The notes beneath the pieces were generated by a model. That model was not told where the DNA came from. It was given only the letters and a program-made list of their open reading frames with translations, and did no database searches. Below, piece after piece: positions 42,963-54,071 of a stretch of DNA of 64,000 nucleotides. Position 1 is the stretch's first letter; each line of letters opens with the position of its first letter. The DNA lies in the NCBI GenBank assembly GCA_035236585.1, contig CP141134.1, positions 21,072,414 through 21,136,413 of the forward strand, in the 5' to 3' direction. The translations under genes and the position numbers were made by a program. The stretch is from Warburgia ugandensis. Lineage: Eukaryota > Streptophyta > Magnoliopsida > Canellales > Canellaceae.

Positions 42963-43239
42963 CATGGGGTTTTTGACTTCTATGAAAGTGATATAAGTAT
43001 CCTCAATGCACTTTGAATTCATCTATTATTGCCTTTCTAAATGTGGGTCTGAGACTTCACTTAGATCATAGACTATCTTGCTTTTAGGCTATCAAATTGT
43101 CCAATATTCATAACTTGCTATGTTTAACCATAATCCTGCAAAATAAAAAATAAATCCTAATTAATGATGAACTAAGTGATTCAAGGGTTTGCAAATGCAA
43201 TTTCTAGGGTATTAATTTGTAATAATAATGTGTATACTA

Positions 43240-44752
43240 ATTGTCGTCTAGAAAGTCAACTATGGAACGTTTGGAGTGAAGAACCAAAAATGGACAGACC
43301 AAATTTTAAGCCGATGTTGAAGAACAATGACAAATATTAACCAGACAAAGAGAAAGGGGAAGAAGGAGAAGTAAAATGTGATGAAGAGGAAGAAGGCAAG
43401 AAGAGATTGAGGGTTTTGTTACAAATGGGTTACCTTTGACCTCATTTGGTATGAGCCACTATGAAGTAAGTTTTGCTACAAAACCACAAAGAAATTAATT
43501 CAATTTGAGGTGGATGGGTAAATTTTGATGCATTATCTATATGGTTTTATTTTAGAGAAATATTTGCTAATGTTGGACTTGAACATTTCATTTCCATGAG
43601 CATTCAATTTTATCTTAAGCATATTCCTCATTTATATGCACATCTTCAATGCAACATTCTTGAATCTAGATTTGAATCATATGCTAATGGAGTAGATCTT
43701 AGTTGGATGTTAACATATATTGAAAAAAAGTAAGAATTCCTTTTAGAGGTCCTTTCAACATTTGGTTTTGATAAGGTTTTTTCCAATTTGTCATATCTCT
43801 ATTGAGACAAGGTTACTTCACTTGCTGGCTTGTTACATACTAAATCCTAAGGTTGGTGGATACACATAGATTACTAAATTAGAACTATTTCTTATATATT
43901 AAATTAAAACTTATCAGCCTTTCAACATGGCAAGAATCTTTATTAAGGTAAAGAAGGAATGTGCAAAAAATAGTGGGGCAACTATTTATCTAATGACCAT
44001 TTGTTCTTTATTAAGACAATCCAAGGTGGGGTTTGGAATTGAACCAAAAGGATATCTTAGTAAAATTGATTAGTTTAGTCTTCATACTCTTATGAATATG
44101 AAGTTTAAATTCATCTGAGATTAAGGTTGTGCAATGAAGATGATGCTCATGAAGGTGTAGTGCCTCATGCTCGACCACGTGTACGAGACTTGGCTATGAG
44201 CAATGATAGTTAGCTAAAGCCTTAAGGTTTGTTCTAGCACCACAATCTTCAAAGGCTTAGACTTTTGCCAGCAATTCCTCTATCTTTAGCAGCTTTAATA
44301 GGATTCTCCCTAGATTGAAAACCTTGAAGCAAACATGAAAATAGATACAATGGAGTTGAACATGGAATTGAAGTTCAGTGCATTAAGAGAAGACATGAAC
44401 CAATGTTGCAAGGATCATGACGTGTGATTGGATTTTTTGTAATAATCTTTCTTTTATTAACTTATGTTTTTCACTTTAAAAACTTGGAAGTGTTTGTATG
44501 TTTTGGCTACTTCGTGGTGGATGGTTATGTGTTGATCATTGTTGATGGTTTTGGATGGTTGTAAATGATCATTGTCTATTGACTGTATGTTTGGGATGTT
44601 TAATATGATGGATGCATCATTATTCTAATGGCTTTTTAACTATGTCAAAAAGGGGGATAGAGGGTATAAGCTAAGACTAGATACCCTCAAATTCTTATGC
44701 ACTTCTTCAGGGAAGCTTATTTGTTTATCATTGTTCTATCAAGTCTTCCTAT
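43240..44752 (+). pseudogene. SIRE-like copia 3' region with env-like remnant
   Basis: Plus strand between LTR B3 and a copia polypurine tract. From about 43555 to 44100 an interrupted protein can be read (VGLEHFISMSIQFYLKHIPH, RFESYANGVDLSWML, GFGIEPKGYLSKID). It resembles in outline the plant 'putative transposon protein' domain found downstream of pol in several plant retroelements. About 44320-44430 gives a coiled-coil-like charged stretch. A third env-like ORF in this place is a feature of SIRE elements. Function unknown; stops throughout. The family call is tentative. Confidence 0.5.
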
Positions 44753-44786
44753 GGTTTTGTCATCATCAAAAAGGGAGAGATTATTG

Positions 44787-44832
<46 letters not shown>

Positions 44833-44847
44833 GATGATAACAAAACC
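44753..44847 (+). other. Copia polypurine tract inside an 18-bp inverted repeat
   Basis: The polypurine tract AAAAAGGGAGAGA (44768-44780) precedes the LTR. The arms GGTTTTGTCATCATCAAA (44753-44770) and TTTGATGATAACAAAACC (44830-44847) are complementary at 17 of 18 positions. A CT run (44789-44828) lies in the loop. The CATCATCAAAAAGGGGGAGATT form is well known at the 3' LTR of SIRE-type elements. Confidence 0.82.
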
Positions 44848-46234
44848 AAGTTTTTAGATATTAACAATGTTGGAGCATTTATGCATGATTCTCATAATCT
44901 AGAAAATATCAAAATTGAACTCTTAATGTCTGATCAACAAAAAGCAATGTTCTTCTCATTATGAAAATTTTTGTCAAGAATCTTTTCAAGAGACACATCT
45001 TTAAGTATTTCAAAAACAAGTTTTCAAGCATCAAGTTGAATGGAGTTGCAAAGATTTTTCTTCAAAAGATTGCATTTTTGGAGTTTAGCATCATAACTTG
45101 GGAGTTGACTCCCTTTAGAGAAACTACATGGGTGAGAATTTAAATCCATGGAGTCAATTCCCAAGTTGGAGTTGACTCCATCTAGAGTGAGTTGACTCCA
45201 TCTAGAGTGACTCACTTTGAGAGGAGTTCACACTAACTAGAGAGTCAATTCTCAACTTCTGAAAGCAAATTTTCTTAACAAATTTTAAATTGCCTCAAAC
45301 TCATTTGACATTTGAGTTTATCGTCCAAGGTGATCTTTTCCATTGGTTCTTAAACTTCATTTTGAAAATGCCCACCAATGGGATTTCTCTTCCAATGAGA
45401 TTAAAGGCTCTCCAATAACCATTTTGCTTCTCTAATCAAAGCCAAGACTTTTCAATAGCTAACTAATCATTTAATCAAAGGAGAAATAGCCTACAATAGC
45501 TATTTTGGTGGATTCAAGTATGAAATCAAAGCTTTCGATGAAGATTCAAGGCTAATGAAGTGGTAGAAATTTAAATGAAGACATTAAAGTTGTAGTTCAA
45601 GCTTTCAAGATACTCTCTCAAGAAATTTAGGAAAGGTTCTTTCAATTTCTTTATATTCCTTTCCTCACTCATTCATTTGTACTTGTGTGTAAACATTTGA
45701 AAGAAAATTTTCCTTCTTCATTCATTCATTGTCTTTGCTTCTCTCTAAGGATTTGATTGTAATAGAGATTGGAGTATTATGAGAACTTAATCTTGAGTGT
45801 CAAAGCACTATATTAACTTGGAGGGTAGAATCTCACAAGGTCTAATGGAAGACTTAAGGAGAGGATATCCATGAGAGAGAAGAATAGGTGCCAAGTAGCT
45901 GTCCAAACGTTCATGAATCCCTGTGTCTTTGCATTTGTTTGTGTTTTCTTTCTTTTTTTTGCTTAGATTTTGCTTTAGTTTGATTTCACATGTCATTGTT
46001 TGATTTTCATTTCTTTTTATATGCAATCATCAATTATTTGTTGAAATGCATGTGTGAGTTTTCTTAAGCATAACCTCTTCAATCTTTTCAACTTAAAGTC
46101 CTTCAAAGTGTTTATTGTTTTACCTAAGGGCAACAATTTCAGTCACAAATAGATGTTTTAACAAAGATTTTTAGCTTAAAAATCCCTTAAGTTTTCATTT
46201 AGGGCCCAATTCACCCTCCTCATGGGACCATACA
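44785..46234 (+). repeat. 3' LTR of the SIRE-like copia element
   Basis: Begins just after the polypurine tract and ends near CCCAATTCACCCTCCTCATGG, the usual CAATTCACCCCCC end block of SIRE-type LTRs. About 1.45 kb. It includes a CT run at 44789-44828 and a perfect 20-bp tandem repeat at 45171-45210. The 5' LTR is not in the window unless to the left of 17037, where I did not find it. Confidence 0.75.
45171..45210. repeat. Perfect 20-bp tandem repeat, two copies
   Basis: GTTGACTCCATCTAGAGTGA twice in a row, among other GAGTTGACTCC-like words in 45105-45240, inside the copia LTR. Confidence 0.95.
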
Positions 46235-47649
46235 ACTTAGTAATGGAAAATCAGTTCTTTGAGCTTGTACTTGACTTATTAAAGCTAGTTGAATTTAGAA
46301 ATATGCTGGAATTACTCACTAGACTAGATAGCTAGGATCTGTTATTCTTGCAATAAATAGATAATTTTGTTTTTTTTTGTTTTTTTGTTTATGATGAGTG
46401 CCATCCAATCATTCAATAACCAGTTAGCTTTGCTATGAATTTAGACTACATATTACTATTTGTACCTTTATAAATGTAGGTGTCTATATAGTCCAAATTC
46501 ATGCCTAATAATTTTATTTATATCAATACTGAAACTTTAATTTAGACAACATTATAATCATATCTTTTTAATTGGACTTGAAGCGTGTCGAAGAATCTAA
46601 TAATCTTAAGAGGAAAACATAGGCTAAATCTCAACTGTATGTAAATCTTGATAAAATTGCTATTTTCATTAAACATATTTTTCCTTGTCAGGATTCTTCG
46701 TATGTTGAAGAACAACAAATTATATTTCATAATGTAACAACTGCATAAATTTATGATTTTTATGATCATTTTATAGCATCATGTACACAATTTAAGTTAC
46801 ATATCTCTTGCATTTAAAATCAATTCAAGTATACTAAGAGTATATTTGGTTACAACACATTTGCTTTATGCAGATCATTTTTAAGTTATATTCTTTTTTT
46901 AGTGGGTATTTCTAGGTTATATTATTTTTTAATGGTTATTTCTAGGCTATATTTCTTTCCACCGGTTATTTCTAGGCTACATTTGGATAGATTAGCTCCA
47001 AAAATCTTCTCTCTTGGACAATCCTAGCCCATCATGAGATTTACCCAAAGAGAAACTTCTTGGACCACCAAAGATTGACTATATTAGGCTAAACGCAATA
47101 AACATTATACAATCTTTTTTCTGAAAGTATTTTTAAGTGGCTCCTACGAACTCCAAGAAATAGTTGCTCGGGTGAGTTGCTAGTTTCTTAAAGGCCAAAA
47201 TTACATGGGTTGGGTAATTCCACCTTCTAAGAAACTATGTTATGTATTAAGTTTCTAAACTAGTTATTTCTGGGGACATGTTTTTAAAAGCTTTGTAATG
47301 TTAGAGTCATTCAAATAATATACTTTTTGATCTATAAGACATCTGAATCTGAAGCAAGAAGCAACGAAATGAACGAATCAGATATTTAAGGGGGACCCAA
47401 AATGCAGTCAGTTTGGCATCACCCAAGAGAGAGATGCACAAAATACTGAGATGGTTCGGAAATTTATTGGAATTCGTTGACGACTCATTCGTAATCCAAT
47501 CTACTCGATAGACGGTTGGATCATTGAAATGGCCAACTCGTCTTTCAGCCAGTTTCTTTTCTGTTCCTTTCTGGAGAAAGCCCTGCTTAAACCCCAGAAC
47601 CAAAATTCCATTTGACCCTTCTCAACCCCTCCAGTTTCATCTCTCTCCC
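46235..47649 (+). promoter_or_regulatory. Upstream region of the L11 gene
   Basis: AT-rich sequence between the copia LTR and the L11 start codon. No gene seen. It must hold the promoter and 5' UTR; the segment 47400-47649 is GC-richer and pyrimidine-rich just before the start. I could not pick a TATA box with confidence. A 30-bp repeat array lies at 46902-46987. Confidence 0.5.
46902..46987. repeat. 30-bp tandem repeat, about three copies
   Basis: Units containing GGTTATTTCTAGGCTATATT (starting near 46902, 46933 and 46963) with several substitutions; a looser 'ctagttatttctggg' lies at about 47260. Confidence 0.85.
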
Positions 47650-48117
47650 ATGTCAACTCTGAAAGAGATCCTAACCCGCCGGTCGGTTGCAGCCACAATC
47701 CGGCTGACTGTGCCGGCCGGCGCAGCGCGGCCGGCACCGCCAGTGGGCCCAGCCCTTGGTCAATACCGGCTCAATCTCATGGCCTTCTGCAAGGACTTCA
47801 ACGCCCGAACTCAGAAGTACAAACCAGATACTCCTATGGCAGTCACAATCACAGCATTCAAAGACAATACCTTTGAGTTCACCGTGAAATCTCCCTCCGT
47901 CACTTGGTACCTGAAAAAAGTCGCCGGAATCGAGTCCGGAAGTAGCCGTCCTGGTCATGTTGTTGCTTCTGCTATTACCCTTAAACATGTGTATGAGATA
48001 GCCAAGGTAAAACAGTCAGACCCATATTGCCAGTACATGTCCTTGGAATCCATTTGCAAGTCTATAATCGGGACTGCTAATACTATGGGGATTAAGGTCC
48101 AGAAGGAACTTGATTGA
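47650..48117 (+). CDS. MRPL11: Mitochondrial large-subunit ribosomal protein L11 (bL11m)
   Basis: A 155-residue protein, complete in one exon. It is the uL11 protein of the mitochondrial large ribosomal subunit, binding 23S-type rRNA at the GTPase-associated centre. N-terminal domain, residues 10-70, with the proline-rich signature VPAGAARPAPPVGPALGQ at 21-38. C-terminal rRNA-binding domain, about 75-148, with YEIAKVKQSDPYCQ and the family signature SICKSIIGTANTMGI at 134-148. Length and sequence are very close to the plant mitochondrial L11, which also has no long presequence. The frame is open 42 codons further to an ATG at 47524, but the family starts at M-S-T-L-K-E, so 47650 is chosen. 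Stop TGA at 48115. No defects: likely functional. Confidence 0.96.
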   Translation: MSTLKEILTRRSVAATIRLTVPAGAARPAPPVGPALGQYRLNLMAFCKDFNARTQKYKPDTPMAVTITAFKDNTFEFTVKSPSVTWYLKKVAGIESGSSRPGHVVASAITLKHVYEIAKVKQSDPYCQYMSLESICKSIIGTANTMGIKVQKELD

Positions 48118-51100
48118 TTTTCATGTACCCATCTTATTCTTTTGAGCATTGAGAGCAATGGATCTGGGATGTGTTCTTCCCATTTATTGAGCATATTTGT
48201 ATTTTCATTTTTGTTTGGATAATAGTAATCTGATTATGCTTCTGTTTTATGTTCGTTTTATTGTCTGTTATTTGCTGCGGGTTTCTTGATTGTGTTTATT
48301 TGTTTAGTTGGAAATAATATATTACCATGTGATCTGGGAGTTTCAGTGAACGATTGCCCTGTGTTATGGTGTTTCTTTGTTTTGGGCAACTTCGTTGGAA
48401 CCTGAGTATACTTTCTGCCAAGTTTCCATCTTGCCACGTCGTTGAATTATTTCCCTGTCCTTGCGCTTTGCATTTAGATGGTCTGCTTGATGACTTCGGA
48501 TACAATATTAGTATTCTAATAATAGCTGGCTCATTACAAGTAATTTGGTTGTTAAAACATTTTATAGGATTGTTTACCTAATGAGGATGGCAGGTTTTGA
48601 TTGCTGAAACTGGTGGATTTATCATCATGATCATCATTGTTGAGATCATTATCTACTTGGAATTTGAATTGTGTTTTGGATATTTGACATTGAATTGAGA
48701 TGTTCAAAATGTTATCTGCAAACTTGTAACATCGATAAAATTGTATGGGAATAGCCGGCCCAAGGGTTTAGCGTTGCTTCATCTAAGTATGAATAATTTT
48801 ATCCATGTGTTAGACCTGCAAGTAACAAGGATGAGATCACTGCCATGGATAAGTATGCATGGTTGATTTTGTGAAACAGCTCCATTAGCTTAGAAGTGAG
48901 ACCATGGATCTTGCAATATTTAATTGACAATTTAACTCATTCTATGTAGACCAACTTCAGCTACTCTTATTTAAATATACAGTCATAGTGCTCAAAACTA
49001 AGCATGATAAGAGGGCTGGGATTTCCAATTCCTCTGTTGTATTATCACTGCCTTGTGTTGTTTAATGCCCTGTTAACATGAACTGGGATGAGATTGCAAT
49101 GCCACAGTTATTGAAAATCCATCCTTTTAATTGAACCCCATTTGGGCATGATCTTGATTGAATTATAGAAGAGAGTGGTTGTAGAGGGTAATGGATAATT
49201 GAGGATACAAGGAGGTAAATGGCATTTGCATTAGAATGGATCTTTCCATACTAGGTGGGCCTTGGAAAGTTTTGATATATGCAGTAGGGATTGCAGATCC
49301 TCTAGACATAGAGGTCATAGAGCTTTGAACCCAAATATGTTACCTACAATGGAAGTAAAGGGAGACTAGATTATGATTAAACAGTATAATGGCTGCTAAA
49401 TTATTAGCTCAAGGTAAAATGCATAGGTGGTGTACGCTTCATTGTCTCCCCTATGAACTACCATCACTGCTATCTGATTATACTAATGCAATGTGTAACC
49501 CAAAAACTTTGGACTCCTTCGTTAGAGCTGGATGTGGCAATTATCATCTGCGTCTGATTACAGACAAAGCATTAATATTAAGAATTTAAGCCATATATGG
49601 GCTTGACCATATCATAAAAGGAGCACCTGCCATTCATTTGTGAGCTTTGACCGCATTTATTATGGGAATATTTTCAGAACTTGAAAAATCTGAAGTGTTT
49701 GGAGTGCTCTGGACTGAGTTGCTGATGACTTGCAACACTCAGGGCCTCTGATTCTCTTGATACATATGTTTCAAGCAGAACACTATTCATCTTATATATA
49801 AAAACTCTTGTACTATTCCTCTATGCATGCTTATGGTGGGCAAAATTGTTAGGTGAGTGACAACTGAAGCAGACCCTCGACATAATTGTACAACTCCCTG
49901 AGGCTACTTAAACCAATGCATACTATCTCCACAGACAAAGAGGTTGTGTCCAAAATCTTTAGCTTATTGATATTTTTTCAATCTGAACATGAAGGGACTG
50001 GATCTGGAAGGCAATCTAATTGAGTGACCATGGAAAGATTTTTCAAGGGAAAACCATCTGTCTTCTTCCTACAAAGAGCCTCTTCTAGCTTCAAGAAAGG
50101 ATGATGATGGCATCTTGCTGTTCTAGATCTTTGGTTTCTCTAGTATATCAACTCCTACTCCAAAGACTGAAAGGCAAGAAGAAACTTTGCTTCCTTATAT
50201 ATGTAACAAGCATGTGATGGTGACATTAATCTTCCTTGATAGACAGGGATCTTATAAGTTGTAATGAATCTGCCGACAGCCTACACATCTAGTAATTTCT
50301 TTACTTCAAGAGAATCAGGGTCAGAAGTAGCAAATCTAGCCGAAATGATTTTAATGTCCTGTTTAGTTGCTATTGTGTATTTTTTATTAGTGGTTTCCCC
50401 TCCTTTTGGTCAAACAAGCCTGGGTGGCCAAAGATTTTTGGCCTACAACTGCATCTTTAAAGTAATTAGACAATTTCTATTGGATTCTAATTTCTTTAAG
50501 GTGGCATTAGTGCTGCTAGATTAAGGAGACAATGAGGGGCGTGCCCTTCGGCAACCTTGATTGAATTATATAGAATATGATGGCAGTTGTGCATTGAAGA
50601 CTCAAGAAGGCATGTCCCAAGATAGACCTACTGATTCTGTTATCTGCTGGTTATCTAACATGAATGGTGAAGAGAATCTGAGAGTGATGTAAAGACACAA
50701 TTATCATTGTGATATCCACATCCGCTTCCTAGAAACAATGCTTACTATGCTCCATGAGATCAATAGATCCAGGTATGTGACATTTTGGATGCAAATATTT
50801 GTACATTCACTTGAATTATGTTCCTTCTTTGTGATTGTAATATATGCGCTCATGTTTGCTTGAGAATGAAGAACTATAGGAAAAGTGGGACTTTGGTTGA
50901 TTCTACTGATAATTGAAGAACATAGTAGGATCTTCTGGAAAGTAGTTCATTCATGCTTGTATGGCAAAGGAAATTTGGATCTTAATGGTCCTAGTGTAAT
51001 GATAGAAAAGTGCATGAATGAGTGAAGCAATGCAGGAATAAAAAATGAACTCGCATAATAACAGAAATCAGGATTATCAGAATAGGCAGTGAAGAGAGAT

Positions 51101-51597
51101 TCTCAGAGTAGAGAGACTTGGTGCAGCCATTTCTTACCAGTTATGCTGGAAATGCAGACTCATAACCAGATTTCCATTCAGTAATTGATGGAAGAATCTC
51201 ATGACAGACTGTTAAATATGGCTCAAGGAAATTGCTGAGATAGGATATGTTATTTTTGTTGGGGCTAGTCTTCTGAGCATGTACTTCCAAGAGCAAATGA
51301 GTAAACTGTCTCAAGGCATTTTATTACGCTTACAACAGAACAAGAAAATGTTGGAAAAATAATGTTCTAACTCAAACAATAGTGCACAAATTGTGAAGTT
51401 GTCAATCCTATTCCAAAGAGGTTAATGGATGTAAAATCTACAAAGTAATGCTTAATCTTGGAAGTACTTAGTGCATCTAGGAATGGAGGTAAAATTTGGG
51501 TCAGAGTCAGTGGATCTAGGAGAGTTCCTTGAGAATTAAAGAATTTGGATTCTCTGTAAAAGAAAAAGGAAGAAGTATGGCCAAGACAGTGGACTAT
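48118..51597 (+). other. 3' flank of L11 and intergenic DNA; no gene recognised
   Basis: The first few hundred bases should contain the L11 3' UTR and poly-A site (AATAAT-like words near 48216). The rest lacks protein similarity on either strand and has only short chance open frames. It also lacks recognisable LTRs, making it the least repeat-like part of the window. A transcribed non-coding region or introns of an unseen gene cannot be excluded. Confidence 0.5.
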
Positions 51598-51666
51598 GTA
51601 ATGAGTAGAGTATTGAAAATAAAGTTAAGATGGTAATGAGTAGAGTATTGAAAATAAAGTTAAGGG
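51598..51666. repeat. 35-bp tandem duplication
   Basis: GTAATGAGTAGAGTATTGAA onward (35 bp) at 51598-51632, repeated almost exactly at 51633-51666. Confidence 0.93.
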
Positions 51667-52221
51667 AGGGGTGTAAGTAGGTTTCTAAGAATGTTTGCAC
51701 ATGGAACATTTTGGGTTGGGTTTCATGGAGAAAAGACTCATGGTGAAGGAGCTAGTTCATTGAATGGTGGTTGATATGTTGTCTATAGGGAACAGATTAA
51801 AACATATAGCTGAAAACATAGGAAAGGACAAAATAGTCAAGACCAAGCATTGATTTGGAGCCATGACAATGATGACGTCTTCACTTGGCCCCTTCAGTAG
51901 TTACTGATTGGAGAATAGTGAATCAGAATTGGGCTTAAGGCGACATAACTAAAAGCCCATGAGAGTAGATTTATTCCAGCAAGCTTACTACAGAAGATAG
52001 TTGACAAGGTCACACATATCTCAGGCAAATTTGTGTGATCTGTTGATCAATTGATTAGTTTCTATAAGTTCTTATGTTTTGCTGCATCTCAAGAGTTGAC
52101 TAGCCTTGATTGATTTTCCCTTGCATAAATGCATATGCGCAGTAGATCACCAAAGTTGACCAGATTTGATCTGCTTTATGTTCCCTAACTATTTATGTGT
52201 ATTAGGAAAGTAGCAAACAAT
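51667..52221. other. Intergenic; nothing recognised
   Basis: AT-rich, no coding similarity, no clear repeat. It leads into the retroelement debris. Confidence 0.5.
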
Positions 52222-53009
52222 AAATTGGGAAGTAATGACTGTAAGGCTTGTAAATTTGCTGTAGAAATCTTGGAATTTAGTAAAAAGTTAGAGATTGTAC
52301 AAAGACTGTAACTGCAACAGTATGGATGTGATGCCTATTTCTCTGGAGTGATACCAAAAACAATCTTTGCTCCTGGTCCGTTTCTTTTGGTTTTGGTGAG
52401 TGCTGTTTTATTTTGCAGTTCTGCAGGAGTTACTTTCAGATCAATTTATTTCCCCGTTGTCCTGCATCATTTTTGTGTCAGAGCTATGGTTGAAATCACT
52501 ACACGTTGTGGCATAACTTATAAGGGGAGATTGAGTTACAGTCAAAGGGATGAATTACTGCTTCAACTTGCTGAAAAGTTGGAGAATCTAGAGGTGCAGT
52601 GATGCAAGAGTATATTAAAGACCAGTAGATTGGGGAAGTATTGACTGTAAGGCTTGTAAATTTTCTGTAGAAATCTTGGAATTTAGTGAAAAGTTAGAGA
52701 TTTTACAGACTATAACTGCAACAGTATGGGTTTGATGCCTATTTCTTGGGAGTGACCCAAAAACAATCTTTGCTCTTGTTCTGTTTCTTTTGGTTTTGGT
52801 CAGTGCTGTTTTACTTTGAGTTTTGCAGGAGTTACTTTCAGATGACTTTTTCCCCCTTGTCCAGCATCATTTTTGTATCAGAGCTATGGTTGAAATGGCT
52901 ACACTATTGGTATAACTTCTAAGGGGAGTTTGAGTTAACAGTCAAAAGGGGTGAGTTACTGCTTCAACTTGCTGAAAAGTTGGAGAATCTGGAAGTGATG
53001 CAAGAGTAT
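52222..53009 (+). repeat. 406-bp tandem duplication holding an LTR end, primer site and gag start
   Basis: Two diverged copies, about 52222-52620 and 52628-53009. For example GTAAGGCTTGTAAATTT is at 52241 and 52647. Each has a CATCA end, then a primer-site-like TGTCAGAGC (about 52479) or TATCAGAGC (about 52885) matching the initiator-Met tRNA complement TGGTATCAGAGC, then ATGGTTGAAAT. In copy 1 the frame reads MVEITTRCGITYKGRLSYSQ and runs to a stop; in copy 2 it is broken. I read this as a duplicated 5' LTR end plus start of gag. Confidence 0.72.
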
Positions 53010-53474
53010 CTTCACCATTTTTAAAGCCTCTCAAGAAAATAAAAGAAGGAAAAGAAGCTATTAAGATTACTATTCACTTGGGAATAGTGGCAAGCATAGT
53101 ATTTTTTTAATTTAGGACTATTTTGGAGTTATAATTTTTCTGAGTTTCTTATTTTAGTTTTCTATTTGTATTAGTAGTTTCCTATTTTACGTTTCTTGTT
53201 GTAAATAGGAGTTATTTAGCTTGGACTGCATTTATTTCTTGAAAATAAGCTTAAGAATCTATAGAAGGGGTGTAAACAAAGTTTTGATGAATGAAATTCT
53301 GAGTTTATATCGTTTCTCTTTTTCTTTATTGATTCATTCCTTTAGTTATTTTAGATAAAGTAGTTGAAAGTTTGAGTTTGAGATAGTGTTATTTCTGGTT
53401 TCCAGATACCTCTTAACCCTTGTTTTTTCTCCCTTGGGAAAATCAAAGTTTCAAGTTTACTTTCGCTGCATCAA
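52996..53474 (+). repeat. Short LTR (about 480 bp) of a small gypsy-like element
   Basis: Starts TGATGCAAGAG and ends GCTGCATCA, i.e. TG...CA. It is followed by CATTCAGAGTC, a decayed iMet primer site, then an ATG. The first part is similar to 54072-54560 ('tactattcacttg...aatag' against 'attgttcacttgttgc...aatag'). The pair looks like the two LTRs of a short internal region. Tentative. Confidence 0.6.
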
Positions 53475-54071
53475 ATTGCATTCAGAGTCTAATGTCCACT
53501 CCAATGGCATTTGGTCTTGAATTCATTAGTGATCTCATAAAAAAAGTACAGCAATGTCTGAGTAAAGAATTTGAAAAAATACAGAAGAAAATGAACCGAA
53601 GAATTTGAGGTCATGTAGAAAGAAAATAAGATCTGGAAGCAGTGCCAAGAAAACACAAAAGATAAGCTCCAAGAGATCTTATCACAGTCTGACATTTCTC
53701 CACTCATCAAAGAGGAAAGTATTGGTGACGACAATCTTTTGCAGGAAAGAACTATTCGAAGCAAGAACTTGTGTGATACTGAACTATTCAAACTGACTGT
53801 GTCTTTTGCATAAGATTCGATTGAAACAAGCCCTTTGAAAACCTTGTGAATCAGACTATTTTCTGGTGGTTGAAATGCTTAAACGCAAAATAGGCTTCAA
53901 TGAAAGAAAACAACTTAGTATTAGTTAGAAGATGCGAAGTTGATATTGAAGGCTGAAAGAGATGACCCTACAATCTAACCCTTAAACTTGAGGATGAGTT
54001 CTTTCGAGGGCAGCGAGTATAATGCCAGAGCATTGAACTCAAGGAAGAGTTTTTTTCGAGGGTGGAGAGTA
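53475..54071 (+). mobile_element. Short internal region of a non-autonomous LTR element
   Basis: 600 bases between two short LTRs, with a decayed primer site at the start. A small frame from 53490 encodes MSTPMAFGLEFISDLIKKVQ and a charged tail of gag-like character. No protease, RT or integrase. At the end, 53985-54070, two near copies of 'cttgaggatgagttctttcgaggg', which resemble the pol-end/polypurine region of chromoviruses (an LRxNSFQEGENDA-like tail). Confidence 0.55.

Noticed and set aside
47501..47988. Minus-strand open frames opposite the L11 gene
   Set aside because: Shadows of the real coding sequence; no family similarity.
49389..50524. Small plus-strand frames downstream of L11 as extra genes
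   Set aside because: Short, no motif, no splice-consistent extension seen.
52348..52602. An 84-codon frame as a host gene
   Set aside because: It runs across an LTR end and primer site; only its last 38 residues look gag-like, and the tandem copy is broken.
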